A stretch of DNA of 64,000 bases from Novosphingobium sp. SG751A (GCF_013149295.1 NZ_JABGCB010000011.1:124001-188000); one strand, 5' to 3'. Shown: positions 20,475 to 29,935, numbered from the stretch's first letter. Made by a program: numbers and translations. Notes: generated by a model from the sequence alone, not told the origin.

Positions 20475-20881
20475 AACCAGCCTATCCTTTGGAACCTAGC
20501 CATATCGGGGCAACGCGCGCCCGGCGGGCTCATGACAGATCGGTGGAATTGCCGATAAGGGAGCGCAGGATCAAATAGCCTTTTTTCCACGCTTTTTCAA
20601 AATGAGCCAGCCGGCTCTAGCATCGGCGTGCGCTCTGGCCCAATCGCCGGGCCGGTGGCGAAAGCCAGCCGTTTCATGGAGCGACAAGGGGACTGCACCA
20701 TCAGTTTTGCACCGGGGTCCGCCTGGCTTTGACCGCTCCATGAACCAAACCGGCCGCCGGGCCACGCAGCAGTTTACCTTTCCGTCTCCGGCGGAAGACC
20801 CCCTCGGGCCGACTCTGGCCTGACCCGATGACTAAGGGCCCGCGGATCATGCATCCACGGGCCCCTTTTTCCCCCTAAGGC
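20475..20881. other. Gene-free spacer with an inverted repeat
   Basis: This spacer of about 400 bases lies between the unknown winged-helix gene and the 3' end of the RND pump gene. Short open frames here have no ribosome-binding site or family resemblance. It holds an 11-base perfect inverted repeat (TTCATGGAGCG at 20673-20683, CGCTCCATGAA at 20734-20744) and a terminator-like hairpin at 20836-20864. The 5' control region of the minus gene that starts near 20429-20474 should lie at its left edge. Confidence 0.45.
20836..20870 (+). terminator. Rho-independent terminator-like hairpin
   Basis: GGGCCCGCGGA (20836-20846) pairs with TCCACGGGCCC (20854-20864) with one mismatch, and TTTTT follows at 20866-20870. 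The T-run is on the plus strand, although no plus-strand gene lies nearby. On the minus strand the same stem lies just beyond the pump gene stop at 20882 and could also end that operon. Confidence 0.5.
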
Positions 20882-23800
20882 TCAAGCCGCTGTTCTATGC
20901 CGCCAGCGCCACACCAGCGCAGGCAGCAACAGCAGCGTCAGCAACAGCGAGCTGGCTAGCCCGCCAAGAATGACCAGCGCCATCGGCCCCTGAATCTCGC
21001 GCCCCGATTGCCCGGTTTCCAGCGCCAGCGGCACCAGCGCAAAGCCGGTGACCAACGCGGTCAGCAGGATCGGCGTAACGCGTTCACGCACCGCGCGCAG
21101 CACCGTGTCCATCGACCATGCCGCCCCCTCCTCGGCCACCAGATGATCGGCGTGGGAAATCAGCAGGATGGCATTGCGCGCTGAAATGCCGAACAGCGTG
21201 ATGAACCCCACCAGCGCGCCCAGCGACACCACGCCCCCGGTCAACGCCACGGCCACCACGCCCCCCGCCATCGCCAAAGGCAGGCCCGCCAGCACCAGCA
21301 TCGCCGGACGCAATCCGCCAAAGGCCAGCACCAGCAGCGCCACCATGCCGATCGCGGTAAAGGCAACATGGCTCAGCAATTGCCGCGAGGCCGCCGCCTG
21401 CCCCTCGGCCGCGCCCGACCATGAGAGGTAAACGCCGGGGGGCAGCTTGATCTTCGCGGCAATCTGCGCCTGTGCATTGGCGACGATCTGGCCCACATTG
21501 GCCCCGCCGGCAGCGTTGGCGGTCACCACCTGACGGCGCTGGCCGCCCTCATGCTCGATGGTGGCGCGCGCCGTGCCCAACGAGATCGTCGCAATATCGG
21601 ACAGCCGTACCGCGCTGCCGCCTGACCCGCGCACCATCACATTGCCCAGCGCTTCCGGGTCCTGCCGTAAGGCGGGCGGCACGCTGATGACCACATCCAC
21701 CGTGCGGTCGGCAAGGCTGATCTGGCCCGCGCTCAAGCCTGCAAAGGTGGCGCGGATCGCATCGCCCGCATCGCCCGCGCTGACGCCGTGCAGCGCCATG
21801 CGGGCCGGGTCGGGCGTCACCCCCAGCGCAGGCGCGCCGGGCTGAGATTTCACCCGCACCTCAACCGCGCCGGGCGTGGCCGAAAGCACGCCCGCCACCT
21901 GCGCCGCCACGCGGTCCAGTTCGTCCAGATCGGCGCCATGCACGCTGACCGAGATCGAGGCGGTTTCGCCCGAAAGCGATTCCCCGATGCGGTCGCCAAG
22001 GAAGGTCGTCGCCTCGCTCTCGATCCCCGGCGTATCGGCCAGAATCCTGCGGATTTCCGAAAGCGCATGTTCCTCGCCCGCCGCCGAGACGGCTTTAAGG
22101 CGCACGTGGAACTCGCCCTGACTGGGCGGCCATGTATCCTCGCCCGCTTCGGCGCGGCCCATCTGCTCCTCAACGCTCAAGACCTCGGGAATAGCCAGCA
22201 ATTGCTTCGAAATCTTGATCCCTGTCGCGCGCATCCAGTCAAACGACGCGCCCGGCGGTCCCTTGATGCCCAGCACATAATGGCGCTCGCGAAAAGCAGG
22301 CAGCAATTCGCTGTTCAAGGCATAAAAGCCCCCCAGCGTCACCACCCCGATCAGCGCCAGCGCCCAGCCCGCGCGCACCGGATGCGAACAGATCCGCGCT
22401 ACCATTGCCTGATGCCGGTTCTTGAACCGGGTCAGCACGCGCGGCTCCTCTGCATGTTCATCCGCGCCCAGCAGCAGCAACGAGAAAGCCGGCGTCACCG
22501 TCAACGCCACCAACAGCGAGGCCATGGTCGCCAGCAAAAACGCCAGCCCCAACGGCGCGAAAAACGCCCCGTGCAGCCCGCTGAGCAACACCACCGGCAA
22601 CATGGTCAGCCCCAGCACGAAAGTGGCATAAACCACCGGCGCGCGCACCTCGACGCTGGCCCGTTCGATGATGGCGCGGCGGGCCTGCGCATCAACGTCC
22701 GCCCCCGCCTCGCGCAGCCGCCGCACGATATTCTCGATGTCCACAATCGCATCGTCGATCACCACACCCAGCGCCACCGCCAAGCCGCCCAGCGTCATCA
22801 CATTGATCGTCATGCCAAAAGCATTGAGCACCAGCAGCGCCGCCACCAGCGAAAGCGGGATCGACAGAAACGCGATCAGCACAACCTTCCACCGGCGCAT
22901 AAAGGCAAACAGCACCGCCGCAATCATCAGCGCGCCCACCACCAGATCGCGCCCGATGCCCGAGAGCGCCGTCTCGATGAAATTGGCCGGACGATGCAGC
23001 GCGGGATAGACCATAACCCCGCTGCCGGCCAAAGCAGGCGTCAATTCGCCCAGCGCCTGCTCCACCGCCGCCGTGGCGTCCAGAGTGTTGGCGCCATACT
23101 GACTCGATACGGTCAGCAAGACCCCCGGACGCCCCATCACCAGCGCATCGCCAAACCGCGGCGCGGCGGTATCGGCCACATCGGCCACATCCCCAATCCG
23201 CACCGTGCCGCCGCCCGCGCGGTTCAACACCGCATCGGCCACCGCCTTGGCAGTCGTCGCGCTGGCACCCGGATCGATCAGGATGCGCTGGTTATGCGTA
23301 TCGGCAAAGCCGCCGCCATTGACGGCCACCGCGCGGCTCACCGCCGTGCTCAGATCCGACAGCGCCAACCCGCGCGTCAGCAGCGCCTCGGGCCGCGCGC
23401 GCACCTCGATCCGGCGTTCATCGCCGCCATAGACATTGACCCGCGCCACCCCATGCGCGGCCAACAGACGCGGCCGCAAGGTCCATTCGGCCAGCTCGCG
23501 CAATCGCATCGGCGTCAGACGGTCGCTGACCAGCCCGACCTTGAGCAGGTCCATCGTCGAGGACACCAGCGGCGTCAGACGCGGCGTGCCCGCCCCCGCA
23601 GGCAGGCGCGCGGCGGCATCGGCCAGCGCCTCGGACACCTGCTGGCGCGCGCGATAGGGATCGGAGCCTTCGCGGAAGGTGATATTGATGACCGAGAGGC
23701 CCTGAATCGATTCCGAGCGGACCGTTTCCACCCCATTGGCCCCGTTGATCACCGCCTCCAGCGGGCGCGTGACCAGTTGCTCGACCTGTTGCGGGGTAAA

Positions 23801-23965
23801 GCCCGGAACCTCGGTCTGGACGCTGGCCTGTGGGGGCACGAATTCGGGGAACACGTCGAAAGGCGCCTGACGCAGCACCATGATCCCGCTGGCCAGCAAG
23901 GTCAGCGCGGCCAGCAGCACCAGCCATGGATAGCGCAGGGATTGGCGGACAATCGTGGTCAGCAT
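20882..23965 (-). CDS. CzcA/CusA-like RND efflux pump, inner-membrane subunit
   Basis: The 1,027-residue protein has RND architecture: one N-terminal membrane helix (about 11-30), a large periplasmic domain, a helix bundle beginning near residue 335, a second periplasmic domain (about 545-850) and a C-terminal bundle. The helix-4 motif GVVIDDAIVDIENI is of the heavy-metal-efflux type. The Pro-rich periplasmic entry (FPEFVPPQASVQTEVPG) also fits that class. These pumps use the proton gradient to export metal ions or other substrates through a membrane-fusion protein and an outer-membrane channel. Both partners lie immediately upstream, 3 bases away. The substrate cannot be read from the sequence. 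Confidence 0.88.
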   Translation of the reverse strand: MLTTIVRQSLRYPWLVLLAALTLLASGIMVLRQAPFDVFPEFVPPQASVQTEVPGFTPQQVEQLVTRPLEAVINGANGVETVRSESIQGLSVINITFREGSDPYRARQQVSEALADAAARLPAGAGTPRLTPLVSSTMDLLKVGLVSDRLTPMRLRELAEWTLRPRLLAAHGVARVNVYGGDERRIEVRARPEALLTRGLALSDLSTAVSRAVAVNGGGFADTHNQRILIDPGASATTAKAVADAVLNRAGGGTVRIGDVADVADTAAPRFGDALVMGRPGVLLTVSSQYGANTLDATAAVEQALGELTPALAGSGVMVYPALHRPANFIETALSGIGRDLVVGALMIAAVLFAFMRRWKVVLIAFLSIPLSLVAALLVLNAFGMTINVMTLGGLAVALGVVIDDAIVDIENIVRRLREAGADVDAQARRAIIERASVEVRAPVVYATFVLGLTMLPVVLLSGLHGAFFAPLGLAFLLATMASLLVALTVTPAFSLLLLGADEHAEEPRVLTRFKNRHQAMVARICSHPVRAGWALALIGVVTLGGFYALNSELLPAFRERHYVLGIKGPPGASFDWMRATGIKISKQLLAIPEVLSVEEQMGRAEAGEDTWPPSQGEFHVRLKAVSAAGEEHALSEIRRILADTPGIESEATTFLGDRIGESLSGETASISVSVHGADLDELDRVAAQVAGVLSATPGAVEVRVKSQPGAPALGVTPDPARMALHGVSAGDAGDAIRATFAGLSAGQISLADRTVDVVISVPPALRQDPEALGNVMVRGSGGSAVRLSDIATISLGTARATIEHEGGQRRQVVTANAAGGANVGQIVANAQAQIAAKIKLPPGVYLSWSGAAEGQAAASRQLLSHVAFTAIGMVALLVLAFGGLRPAMLVLAGLPLAMAGGVVAVALTGGVVSLGALVGFITLFGISARNAILLISHADHLVAEEGAAWSMDTVLRAVRERVTPILLTALVTGFALVPLALETGQSGREIQGPMALVILGGLASSLLLTLLLLPALVWRWRHRTAA

Positions 23966-23968
23966 GGC

Positions 23969-24937
23969 TTAATCATCCCCGCCCGCAGGCGCGGCATGTT
24001 CCAGCCCCAGCAGGGTGCCCGCGCCCTCGACCACGATGCGGTCGCCCGGATGCAACGCGCCAACGGGCACCGCCCAGCCCGCATCGCCCGCCACCGCGCC
24101 GCTCAGCGCGATGCGTTCAAACCCATCCTTGCCTCGCGCGCGATATACGAAAAGCGCGCCATCGGAACGCACCAGCGCCGCACGCGGCACCAAAACGCCC
24201 GCCTGCCCCGCCCCTGCGCCGATCCGCGCGGGCAGAACGCGGCCAACGCTGGCCGTCCCCTCGGCCAAGGCCAGAACGCCTGCGGTCTGCAATTGCGCAT
24301 CGCCGCCCACCGCCGGGCCCAACACGCGCAGCCGTTTCATCTGCGCGCCCTCGCCCACTTCGACCATCGCGCCCGCAGGCGGAGGCCCGGCGGGCATGTC
24401 GATGCGGATCACCGAGCGCGTTCCGGCCGCCGCCTCACGCGCCAGACCCGGTATCGCGTTGCAGCCCAGCCGCGCCAGCCCCGCGCCAAATTCCAGCGCC
24501 ACGCGCTGACACGCCAGCGTCAGGCGCGCCTTGTCGCTGGTGGCCTGCGCGCTGGCGGCCTGCGCTTCGCGGCGGGAGGCATTGCCGTCCTGCGCCGCCA
24601 GTTCATTCAGCCGCGCCGCCGCCGCGCCGGATGCTGCCACCGCCGCCTGCGCCGCGGTGATCTCCGCGCCGATCGCGGCCAGCGGCGACAGATCGATCGC
24701 GCGGGCATAGCCCTGCTGCCCCTCGCTGATCGTCGTCGCACTCAGCGGGGCCAGTTGCAGCCCGATCTTTTCCGCATCAGCATGGAGCGCACCATCGGCT
24801 TCCGCCGGCTCAGCAGCCTCCTTCTTGGGCGCATCATCGGCATCCGGCGCGCCGGCAGGTGCGGCGAAATGCAGCAGCGCCGCGCCCGCCAGCGCGCCGC
24901 CCAGAATATAGCCTGCCACGGCAAAGGGCTGTTTCAT
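23969..24937 (-). CDS. Membrane-fusion protein of the RND pump (short)
   Basis: This 322-residue periplasmic adaptor has an N-terminal anchor (FAVAGYILGGALAGAALLHF) followed by an acidic Ala-rich linker. It then has an Ala-rich helical region (about 85-160) and a beta-rich C-terminal part (VIRIDMPAGPPPAGAMVEVG; VPVGALHPGDRIVVEGAG). That layout is typical of the pump's linking subunit. It is on the short side for the family. The ATG at 24937 overlaps the stop of the outer-membrane factor gene (ATGA), which indicates translational coupling. Three bases separate it from the RND gene. Confidence 0.78.
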   Translation of the reverse strand: MKQPFAVAGYILGGALAGAALLHFAAPAGAPDADDAPKKEAAEPAEADGALHADAEKIGLQLAPLSATTISEGQQGYARAIDLSPLAAIGAEITAAQAAVAASGAAAARLNELAAQDGNASRREAQAASAQATSDKARLTLACQRVALEFGAGLARLGCNAIPGLAREAAAGTRSVIRIDMPAGPPPAGAMVEVGEGAQMKRLRVLGPAVGGDAQLQTAGVLALAEGTASVGRVLPARIGAGAGQAGVLVPRAALVRSDGALFVYRARGKDGFERIALSGAVAGDAGWAVPVGALHPGDRIVVEGAGTLLGLEHAAPAGGDD

Positions 24938-26304
24938 CGCTTGATCTCCATTTCGGGGCCGGACAGCGGACGGCGCAGCGCATCTTCCAGCGCCGCATCG
25001 GCCCGCTGGGTCCGCCCCAGCGCATCGGTAAGGGTCAGTTGAGCATCGAGCGCGCCCGCCTGCATGGTCAGCGCCTCGATGCGGGCCGTCTCGCCCATGG
25101 CAAGGCGCTGTTGCGCGCGGCGGGCGGCGGCCATGGCGGCGGGCCATTCGCCGCTCTGCACATGGGCCTGCGCCAACCGCGCGGCGCGGCTTTCCTGCGC
25201 GGCGGTATCTATCGCGCCAAGGGCATTGGCGATGGCGGTGTGGATCGCCGCCCCCGCCGCCTCGCGCCGGGCCAAAGCGGCGCGGATCGTGGCGCGATTG
25301 GCGTCCCACGAGGGCATCGACAGACCAAGACCAAAGGGAACCGTCATCGGCCCGCCCGCCCATGTCATCGACGGTTGCAAAGTGACTTGCGGATATTGCC
25401 GCGCCAGTTCGCCGCGCAAATCCGCCTCGCTCTGGTCATAGGCCGAAACGGTGCGCAACACATCGGCGCGCGCGACCACCGCGCCATGGGCCAGCCCGGC
25501 ATCGGGCACGGGGGCGACAGCGGCCGGATCGGCAAAATCAGCCCAGCCGAAATCGACCAGCGCGGATTGCGGCAGGCCCAGCGTGGTGGCCAAACGGGCG
25601 CGCGCATCCGCAATGGCGGCGCGATTGTCGTCCAATGCGCGCTGGGCCTGACGCGCGGCGATGCGGGCGCTGTCGCGTTCGATGGCCGCGCCTTCGCCCG
25701 CGCGCAGGCGGGCATCCGCGGCGTCCAGAATTTGCGCGCGGATCGCGGCCTGCTGGGTCAGCAAGGGACTGCGCATCCGCGCGATCAGCAGGTCGATCAA
25801 GGCCCCGCGCGCGGCCATGCGTTCGGCCCAGATCACCTCGGCCAGATCATGGCGCGCGATCAGCACCGCGACATCGGCCCGCCTCAGACGCGCGCCCTTC
25901 ACCCCGCCGTAATCCAGCGGCAGGCTGGCCCCAAGGCTGGCCTGCCATGGCTCGGTGGTGGGGTCGTTCGAATATTGCCCGGTCAGCGAGAAGCTGGGCT
26001 GGCCAACTTTGCGCGCCGAGGCGGCCTCGCGCATCGCCACGGCCAGCGCCTTTTGCGCCTGTGCGATGCGCGGATCATAGAGCATCAGCGCGACCAGCAA
26101 GGAAAGCCGGTCGGGCGCATCGGGGGCAACCTTGGCACTGGGAGCCATGGCGCGGGCGGCGGCGGCCACCTGCGCGGGATCATAGGCGGCGCTGGCGGCG
26201 GCGGAAACCTGCACATTCAGGTCCACCGGCACCGGCGGGGCATGCATACATCCCGCCAGCATGCCGCAAGCCCCCAGCCCCATGGACAATTTCAGCAATT
26301 TCAT
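24934..26304 (-). CDS. TolC-family outer-membrane efflux lipoprotein
   Basis: This 456-residue outer-membrane factor begins with a lipoprotein signal and a lipobox (LAGC, Cys19). Two long Ala-rich helical repeats follow, typical of the TolC fold (for example LSLLVALMLYDPRIAQAQKAL and the second half around LAHGAVVARADVLRTVSAYD). It would form the outer channel of the tripartite pump encoded just downstream. Its start overlaps the kinase stop (ATGA at 26301-26304) and its stop overlaps the adaptor start, so the genes form one operon. Confidence 0.85.
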   Translation of the reverse strand: MKLLKLSMGLGACGMLAGCMHAPPVPVDLNVQVSAAASAAYDPAQVAAAARAMAPSAKVAPDAPDRLSLLVALMLYDPRIAQAQKALAVAMREAASARKVGQPSFSLTGQYSNDPTTEPWQASLGASLPLDYGGVKGARLRRADVAVLIARHDLAEVIWAERMAARGALIDLLIARMRSPLLTQQAAIRAQILDAADARLRAGEGAAIERDSARIAARQAQRALDDNRAAIADARARLATTLGLPQSALVDFGWADFADPAAVAPVPDAGLAHGAVVARADVLRTVSAYDQSEADLRGELARQYPQVTLQPSMTWAGGPMTVPFGLGLSMPSWDANRATIRAALARREAAGAAIHTAIANALGAIDTAAQESRAARLAQAHVQSGEWPAAMAAARRAQQRLAMGETARIEALTMQAGALDAQLTLTDALGRTQRADAALEDALRRPLSGPEMEIKR

Positions 26305-27635
26305 ATCGCGCTCTTTCGCGGAAAGGTTAGGGTGACGATCAGGCCCGGCCCCGCATCGCCCAGCGTCAGCGCCGCGCCATGGGCATCGGCAATCGCGGCA
26401 ACGAGGCTGAGGCCCAGCCCATGGCCGGGGGTGGAACGCGAGGATTCGAGCCGCACGAAACGGCGCAGCACGCGGGCGCGGTCGGCCTCTGGAATGCCGG
26501 GGCCATTGTCGCGTACCTGCAAGGCCACATGGCCCTCGCGCTCCAGCACCGAGATTTCGATGGAAGCGCCCGGCGGCGTATGACGCATTGCGTTCTCAGC
26601 CAGATTGATGAGAACCTGCGCCAGCAATTGCCGGTCGCCCAGCACCGCCAGCCCCGGATGCCAGCGCGTCTCCAGCCTTTTTCCCGCATCCTCGGCCAGC
26701 AGATCAAGCGTTTCGGACAATTCGCCCAGCAAGGCAGCCAGATCGAGCCGGGTAAAGGCGCGGCGCAGGCTGCCCTCCTCGACCTCGGAAATGCGCAGGA
26801 TCGCCTCGAACAGCTCCAGCACATCGTCGGTGCGGGCCAGCGCCATGGCGACCTGTTCCTCCCCATTGGCCGCCATGCGCTCCAGATGGTTGCGCAGGCC
26901 CGTCAACGGCGTGCGCAGATCATGGGCCAGATCGGCGCTGACCTGTCGCAGATTGGCGATCAGCGAGGTGATCTGATCGAGCATCGCGTTGAGCGAGGCC
27001 GCCACGCGGTCGAACTCGTCGCCATGATGGCCGATGGGTGCGCGACGGGCAAAATCACCCTCGACAATGGCCGAGGCGGTATCCTCGATCACCGCCAGTT
27101 TAGAGCGCAAATAGCGCGCCAGCACCAGCGCCCCGCCCACGCCAATGCCCAGCAGCACCAGCATCGCGCCCGCAAAAATGCTCAGGATCGCGCGGTCGAT
27201 GGCCTGAAGATCCTCCAGATCGGCGGCCACCACCAGACGTTCGCCGCCCGGCAGCAGCGTGACCTTGGCCCGCGCGGTGTCAGGGCCTTCCAAGGGATCG
27301 AAAAAGGTGATCCGCTGCCAGCCCGGCGCGGGGGCGGAGGTGGCCAGATTGCCCGCCAGATGCCGCCCGTCGGCCGCAAACACCGCCGTGCCCAGCGAGA
27401 TCGGGCCGGGGCTGTGCTGCATCGCCACCGCGCGCGACAGGCCGGTCAGGCCATCGTCGCGATATTCGGCCATCAGCGCGGCATTGGCATGTTCGATGCT
27501 TTGGCTGATCTGGCGCGAAAAGGCGGCATGGGTGGCCAGAAAGACCGCGCCCGCCACCAGCAGCATGGCCAAGGCATAGGCGCAAAAGCCGATCAGCGCG
27601 ATGCGCCGCGCCGCACTGGCCCGCAGCCAGCTCAT
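26301..27635 (-). CDS. Sensor histidine kinase
   Basis: The 444-residue kinase has two membrane segments (about 12-36 and 149-173) flanking a periplasmic sensor loop of about 110 residues. A HAMP linker and an H-box (LAHDLRTPLTGL, His238) follow, then N, G1 (DNGPGIPEA) and G2 (GHGLGLSLV) boxes. An upstream GTG/TTG-type extension would overlap the regulator gene, so ATG 27635 is preferred; it begins 10 bases after the regulator stop. Co-transcription with an RND efflux system suggests that the two-component pair senses the pump's substrate, as CusS, CzcS or PcoS do. Confidence 0.88.
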   Translation of the reverse strand: MSWLRASAARRIALIGFCAYALAMLLVAGAVFLATHAAFSRQISQSIEHANAALMAEYRDDGLTGLSRAVAMQHSPGPISLGTAVFAADGRHLAGNLATSAPAPGWQRITFFDPLEGPDTARAKVTLLPGGERLVVAADLEDLQAIDRAILSIFAGAMLVLLGIGVGGALVLARYLRSKLAVIEDTASAIVEGDFARRAPIGHHGDEFDRVAASLNAMLDQITSLIANLRQVSADLAHDLRTPLTGLRNHLERMAANGEEQVAMALARTDDVLELFEAILRISEVEEGSLRRAFTRLDLAALLGELSETLDLLAEDAGKRLETRWHPGLAVLGDRQLLAQVLINLAENAMRHTPPGASIEISVLEREGHVALQVRDNGPGIPEADRARVLRRFVRLESSRSTPGHGLGLSLVAAIADAHGAALTLGDAGPGLIVTLTFPRKSAI

Positions 27636-27645
27636 GCCGGAAAAC

Positions 27646-28314
27646 TCATGATGGGCGCACCCGATAGCCCATGCCGCGCACCGTTTCGATGGCATCGCCG
27701 GCAAAACCCTCGTTCAATTTGGAGCGCAGGCGGCTCATATGGGTTTCGACGATCTTCGTCTGGGGGTCGAAATGGAAATCCCACACCCGTTCGAGCAGCA
27801 TCTTGCGCGTAACGAAGGCCCCGCCCTCGCGCACCAGTTCTTCGAGCAGGCGGAACTCGCGCGGCTGCAACAGGATCGCCCGCCCATCGCGCGTCACCTG
27901 CCGCGTGCGCAGATCGAGCGCGATGCCACCGAAGCACGGCCCAGCCTCCACCGGGACCGTACGCCGCGTCAGCGCGTTGATCCGCGCGACCAGCTCACTG
28001 ATGGCAAAGGGTTTGACCAGATAATCATCGGCCCCCGCGTCCAGCCCATCGACCCGATCCTCGATCCGGCCCAGCGCGGTCAGCATCAGCACCGGAATGC
28101 CATGTCCGCCCCCGCGCAGGGCGCGCAGCACCGCGATCCCGTCCAGATCGGGCAGCATCCGGTCGAGCACCAGAATATCGGCGCCGGAATCGCGCGCCCA
28201 ATCCAGCGCCTGCGCGCCGCTGGCCGTGGCCATCACACCATGCCCCATCTCGCCGAGCGCTTCCTCGACGAATTGGCGCGTATCGGGATCGTCCTCGGCC
28301 AGAAGAATTTTCAT
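27646..28314 (-). CDS. OmpR-family response regulator
   Basis: The 222-residue protein has a receiver domain with the acidic pair (E7, D8, D9), the phosphoacceptor Asp51 in VLDRMLPDLDG and a Lys in the LVKPF motif. A C-terminal winged helix of the OmpR/PhoB type follows (LQPREFRLLEELV; ETHMSRLRSKLN; VRGMGYRV). ATG 28314 gives the standard MKILLAEDDP start. It is the first gene of the five-gene efflux operon and probably activates that operon. Confidence 0.9.
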   Translation of the reverse strand: MKILLAEDDPDTRQFVEEALGEMGHGVMATASGAQALDWARDSGADILVLDRMLPDLDGIAVLRALRGGGHGIPVLMLTALGRIEDRVDGLDAGADDYLVKPFAISELVARINALTRRTVPVEAGPCFGGIALDLRTRQVTRDGRAILLQPREFRLLEELVREGGAFVTRKMLLERVWDFHFDPQTKIVETHMSRLRSKLNEGFAGDAIETVRGMGYRVRPS

Positions 28315-28403
28315 GCGGATCAGGCTCACTAGCGGCTTCGGCCACCGCATAGCCCATTCCCATGCGCGATGGTGGATACAATTTGCCAACCATCGCGCGT
28401 GAC

Positions 28404-29501
28404 TTAACTCGCTTTGCCCCCTTCGTGCAGGGCGATCTGTTCGGCAATATGGCCGCGCCACAGGGCCGATAGCAGGTCAGTCTGGGTAATCATCCCCAGC
28501 AGATGGCCCTGCCCGTCCACCACCAGCGCCTCGTGATACATCCCGCCCGACAGAATCGGCAGCAATTCGTCGATGGGCGCATCGGCCGCCGCGATGCAGG
28601 GCGAAGTGTCCATCACCTGCTCCACCCGCGCCTCTTCGCCCACCGAGACGAGGCTGTCGAGGCGCAGCAATCCTTCGAGCCGCCCCTCGCCATCGACCAC
28701 CGGCAAGGCGCCGACCCGATGCCCGCCAAACAGCGCCACCGCCCGCGCCAGATCATCCTCGGGCCGCAGCGTCAGGCCGTCCTCGCTCATGATCTGTTCG
28801 CAACGGATCGTGCCGTGCAAGCGGCGATAGGCCCGGGTTTCGACCTGACGGAACAGAGTGTCGAGATCCTCGCTGCTGACGTCGAGCAACTGATCATATT
28901 GCGAGAGGACCGATTCGATGTCGGCCATCGAAAAGCCCGCCCGCGCAGGCCCCGGCGCGGCATATTGCGCGGCGCGGTGGGGATAATTGCCCCGCACCGC
29001 CGAATTATACAGCACGCCAAAGGCCACCAGCAGCGCGCTGTCCAGCGCCACCGGCACCAGCGCAAAGGACCAGCCCGCCGCCACCACCGCCTTGCCCCCG
29101 ATCACACAGGTCAGCGCGCAGGCCCCGCCCGGCGGGTGCAGACAGCGCGCAAGGCTCATCGCCACGATCGCGCTGGCCACGGCAAGGCAGGCCGCATAGG
29201 CCGGATCGCCCAGCACCTTCATCCAGAAAATGCCGCATAGCGCCGAAACCATATTGCCCCCGACAATCGCCCAGGGCTGGGCCAGCGGGCTGGCCGGGAC
29301 GGCAAAGAGCAGCACCGCCGAGGCGCCGATGGGCGCGATCAGCAAGGGCAGGCCTAATCCCATCTGGGGCCAGAACCGGATCGCCAGCCCCGCCGCCAGA
29401 ATGCCAAACGCCGCCCCCAGCCCCGCCGTCCACAGGCGCGATGCGGTGGGCGCGCTTTGAATGCCGCCCCAATGGAGCAGGTTGTTCACAGCAGCACGCA
29501 T
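28404..29501 (-). CDS. HPP-family membrane protein with paired CBS domains
   Basis: Of 365 residues, the first 175 or so hold several membrane helices with the signature HPPGGA at 122-127. The C-terminal part holds two CBS domains (about 235-350; VGALPVVDGEGRL and HEALVVDGQGHLLGMITQTDLL). HPP proteins in cyanobacteria and chloroplasts are linked to nitrite transport, and CBS pairs commonly bind adenine nucleotides. Its ATG lies 4 bases downstream of the nsrR stop, and its GGAGGGG ribosome-binding site is inside the end of nsrR, so it is co-transcribed with nsrR. A nitrite-related role under NsrR control is inferred from this context. Confidence 0.82.
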   Translation of the reverse strand: MRAAVNNLLHWGGIQSAPTASRLWTAGLGAAFGILAAGLAIRFWPQMGLGLPLLIAPIGASAVLLFAVPASPLAQPWAIVGGNMVSALCGIFWMKVLGDPAYAACLAVASAIVAMSLARCLHPPGGACALTCVIGGKAVVAAGWSFALVPVALDSALLVAFGVLYNSAVRGNYPHRAAQYAAPGPARAGFSMADIESVLSQYDQLLDVSSEDLDTLFRQVETRAYRRLHGTIRCEQIMSEDGLTLRPEDDLARAVALFGGHRVGALPVVDGEGRLEGLLRLDSLVSVGEEARVEQVMDTSPCIAAADAPIDELLPILSGGMYHEALVVDGQGHLLGMITQTDLLSALWRGHIAEQIALHEGGKAS

Positions 29502-29505
29502 GATC

Positions 29506-29892
29506 TCACCCCTCCATCACATCGGCCAGCGAATATTGCGCCAGCACATCGGCAAAGGCCCCCCGCGCCCGCGCAAACACGCCCGGCAGGCCGCAGCGCC
29601 GCACCAGCGCGCAGCCCGCGCAATCGACCATCCCGCAATCCGGCTCCATCGCGGAAATCACCGCGCCGATGTTGATGTCTGCCGGATCGCGGGCCAGCCG
29701 GATGCCGCCGCCACGCCCGCGCGTGGCCTCGATAAAACCGGCATGGGCCAATTGGTTGGCGATCTTCATCAGATGGGTGCGCGAAATATCCTGGGCTGCG
29801 GCCACATCGGCAATGGCCATGCGCGAGCCATCCGATTGAGCAAGGGCGATCAGCAGGCGCAGCGCATAATCGGTGTGTCGGGTCAATTGCAT
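29506..29892 (-). CDS. nsrR: NsrR-type Rrf2 repressor (nitric-oxide sensing)
   Basis: The 128-residue protein starts MQLTRHTDYALRLL, the usual NsrR start; ATG 29892 was chosen over an upstream start for this reason. The winged helix covers about 26-60. The iron-sulfur cysteines are C86, C94 and C100 in C-x7-C-x5-C spacing, and an extra Cys91 falls between the first two. NsrR proteins lose DNA binding when their cluster reacts with NO, which derepresses hcp and other detoxification genes. Here the divergent gene is hcp, with a palindrome between them, which supports the call. Confidence 0.87.
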   Translation of the reverse strand: MQLTRHTDYALRLLIALAQSDGSRMAIADVAAAQDISRTHLMKIANQLAHAGFIEATRGRGGGIRLARDPADINIGAVISAMEPDCGMVDCAGCALVRRCGLPGVFARARGAFADVLAQYSLADVMEG

Positions 29893-29916
29893 GGGTGCGC
29901 CAATAATGGGCAAATT

Positions 29917-29935
29917 GATTCATCTCAAATGAATC
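29917..29935. promoter_or_regulatory. Palindromic operator, probable NsrR site
   Basis: GATTCAT, a CTCAA centre and ATGAATC form a perfect inverted repeat 25 bases upstream of the nsrR start and about 55 bases upstream of hcp. Known NsrR sites are AT-rich dyads carrying a similar TGCAT/ATGCA-like core. Its place between divergent nsrR and hcp suggests one site that controls both directions. Confidence 0.7.

Noticed and set aside
20571..20823. Two small overlapping open frames in the spacer at 20.6-20.8 kb
   Set aside because: Neither has a ribosome-binding site or a protein-like composition, and they overlap an inverted repeat.
21788..25042. Long plus-strand frames opposite the RND, adaptor and OMF genes
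   Set aside because: They are His/Arg/Gln-rich shadows of high-GC coding DNA. The minus genes have full family motifs and overlapping start/stop pairs.
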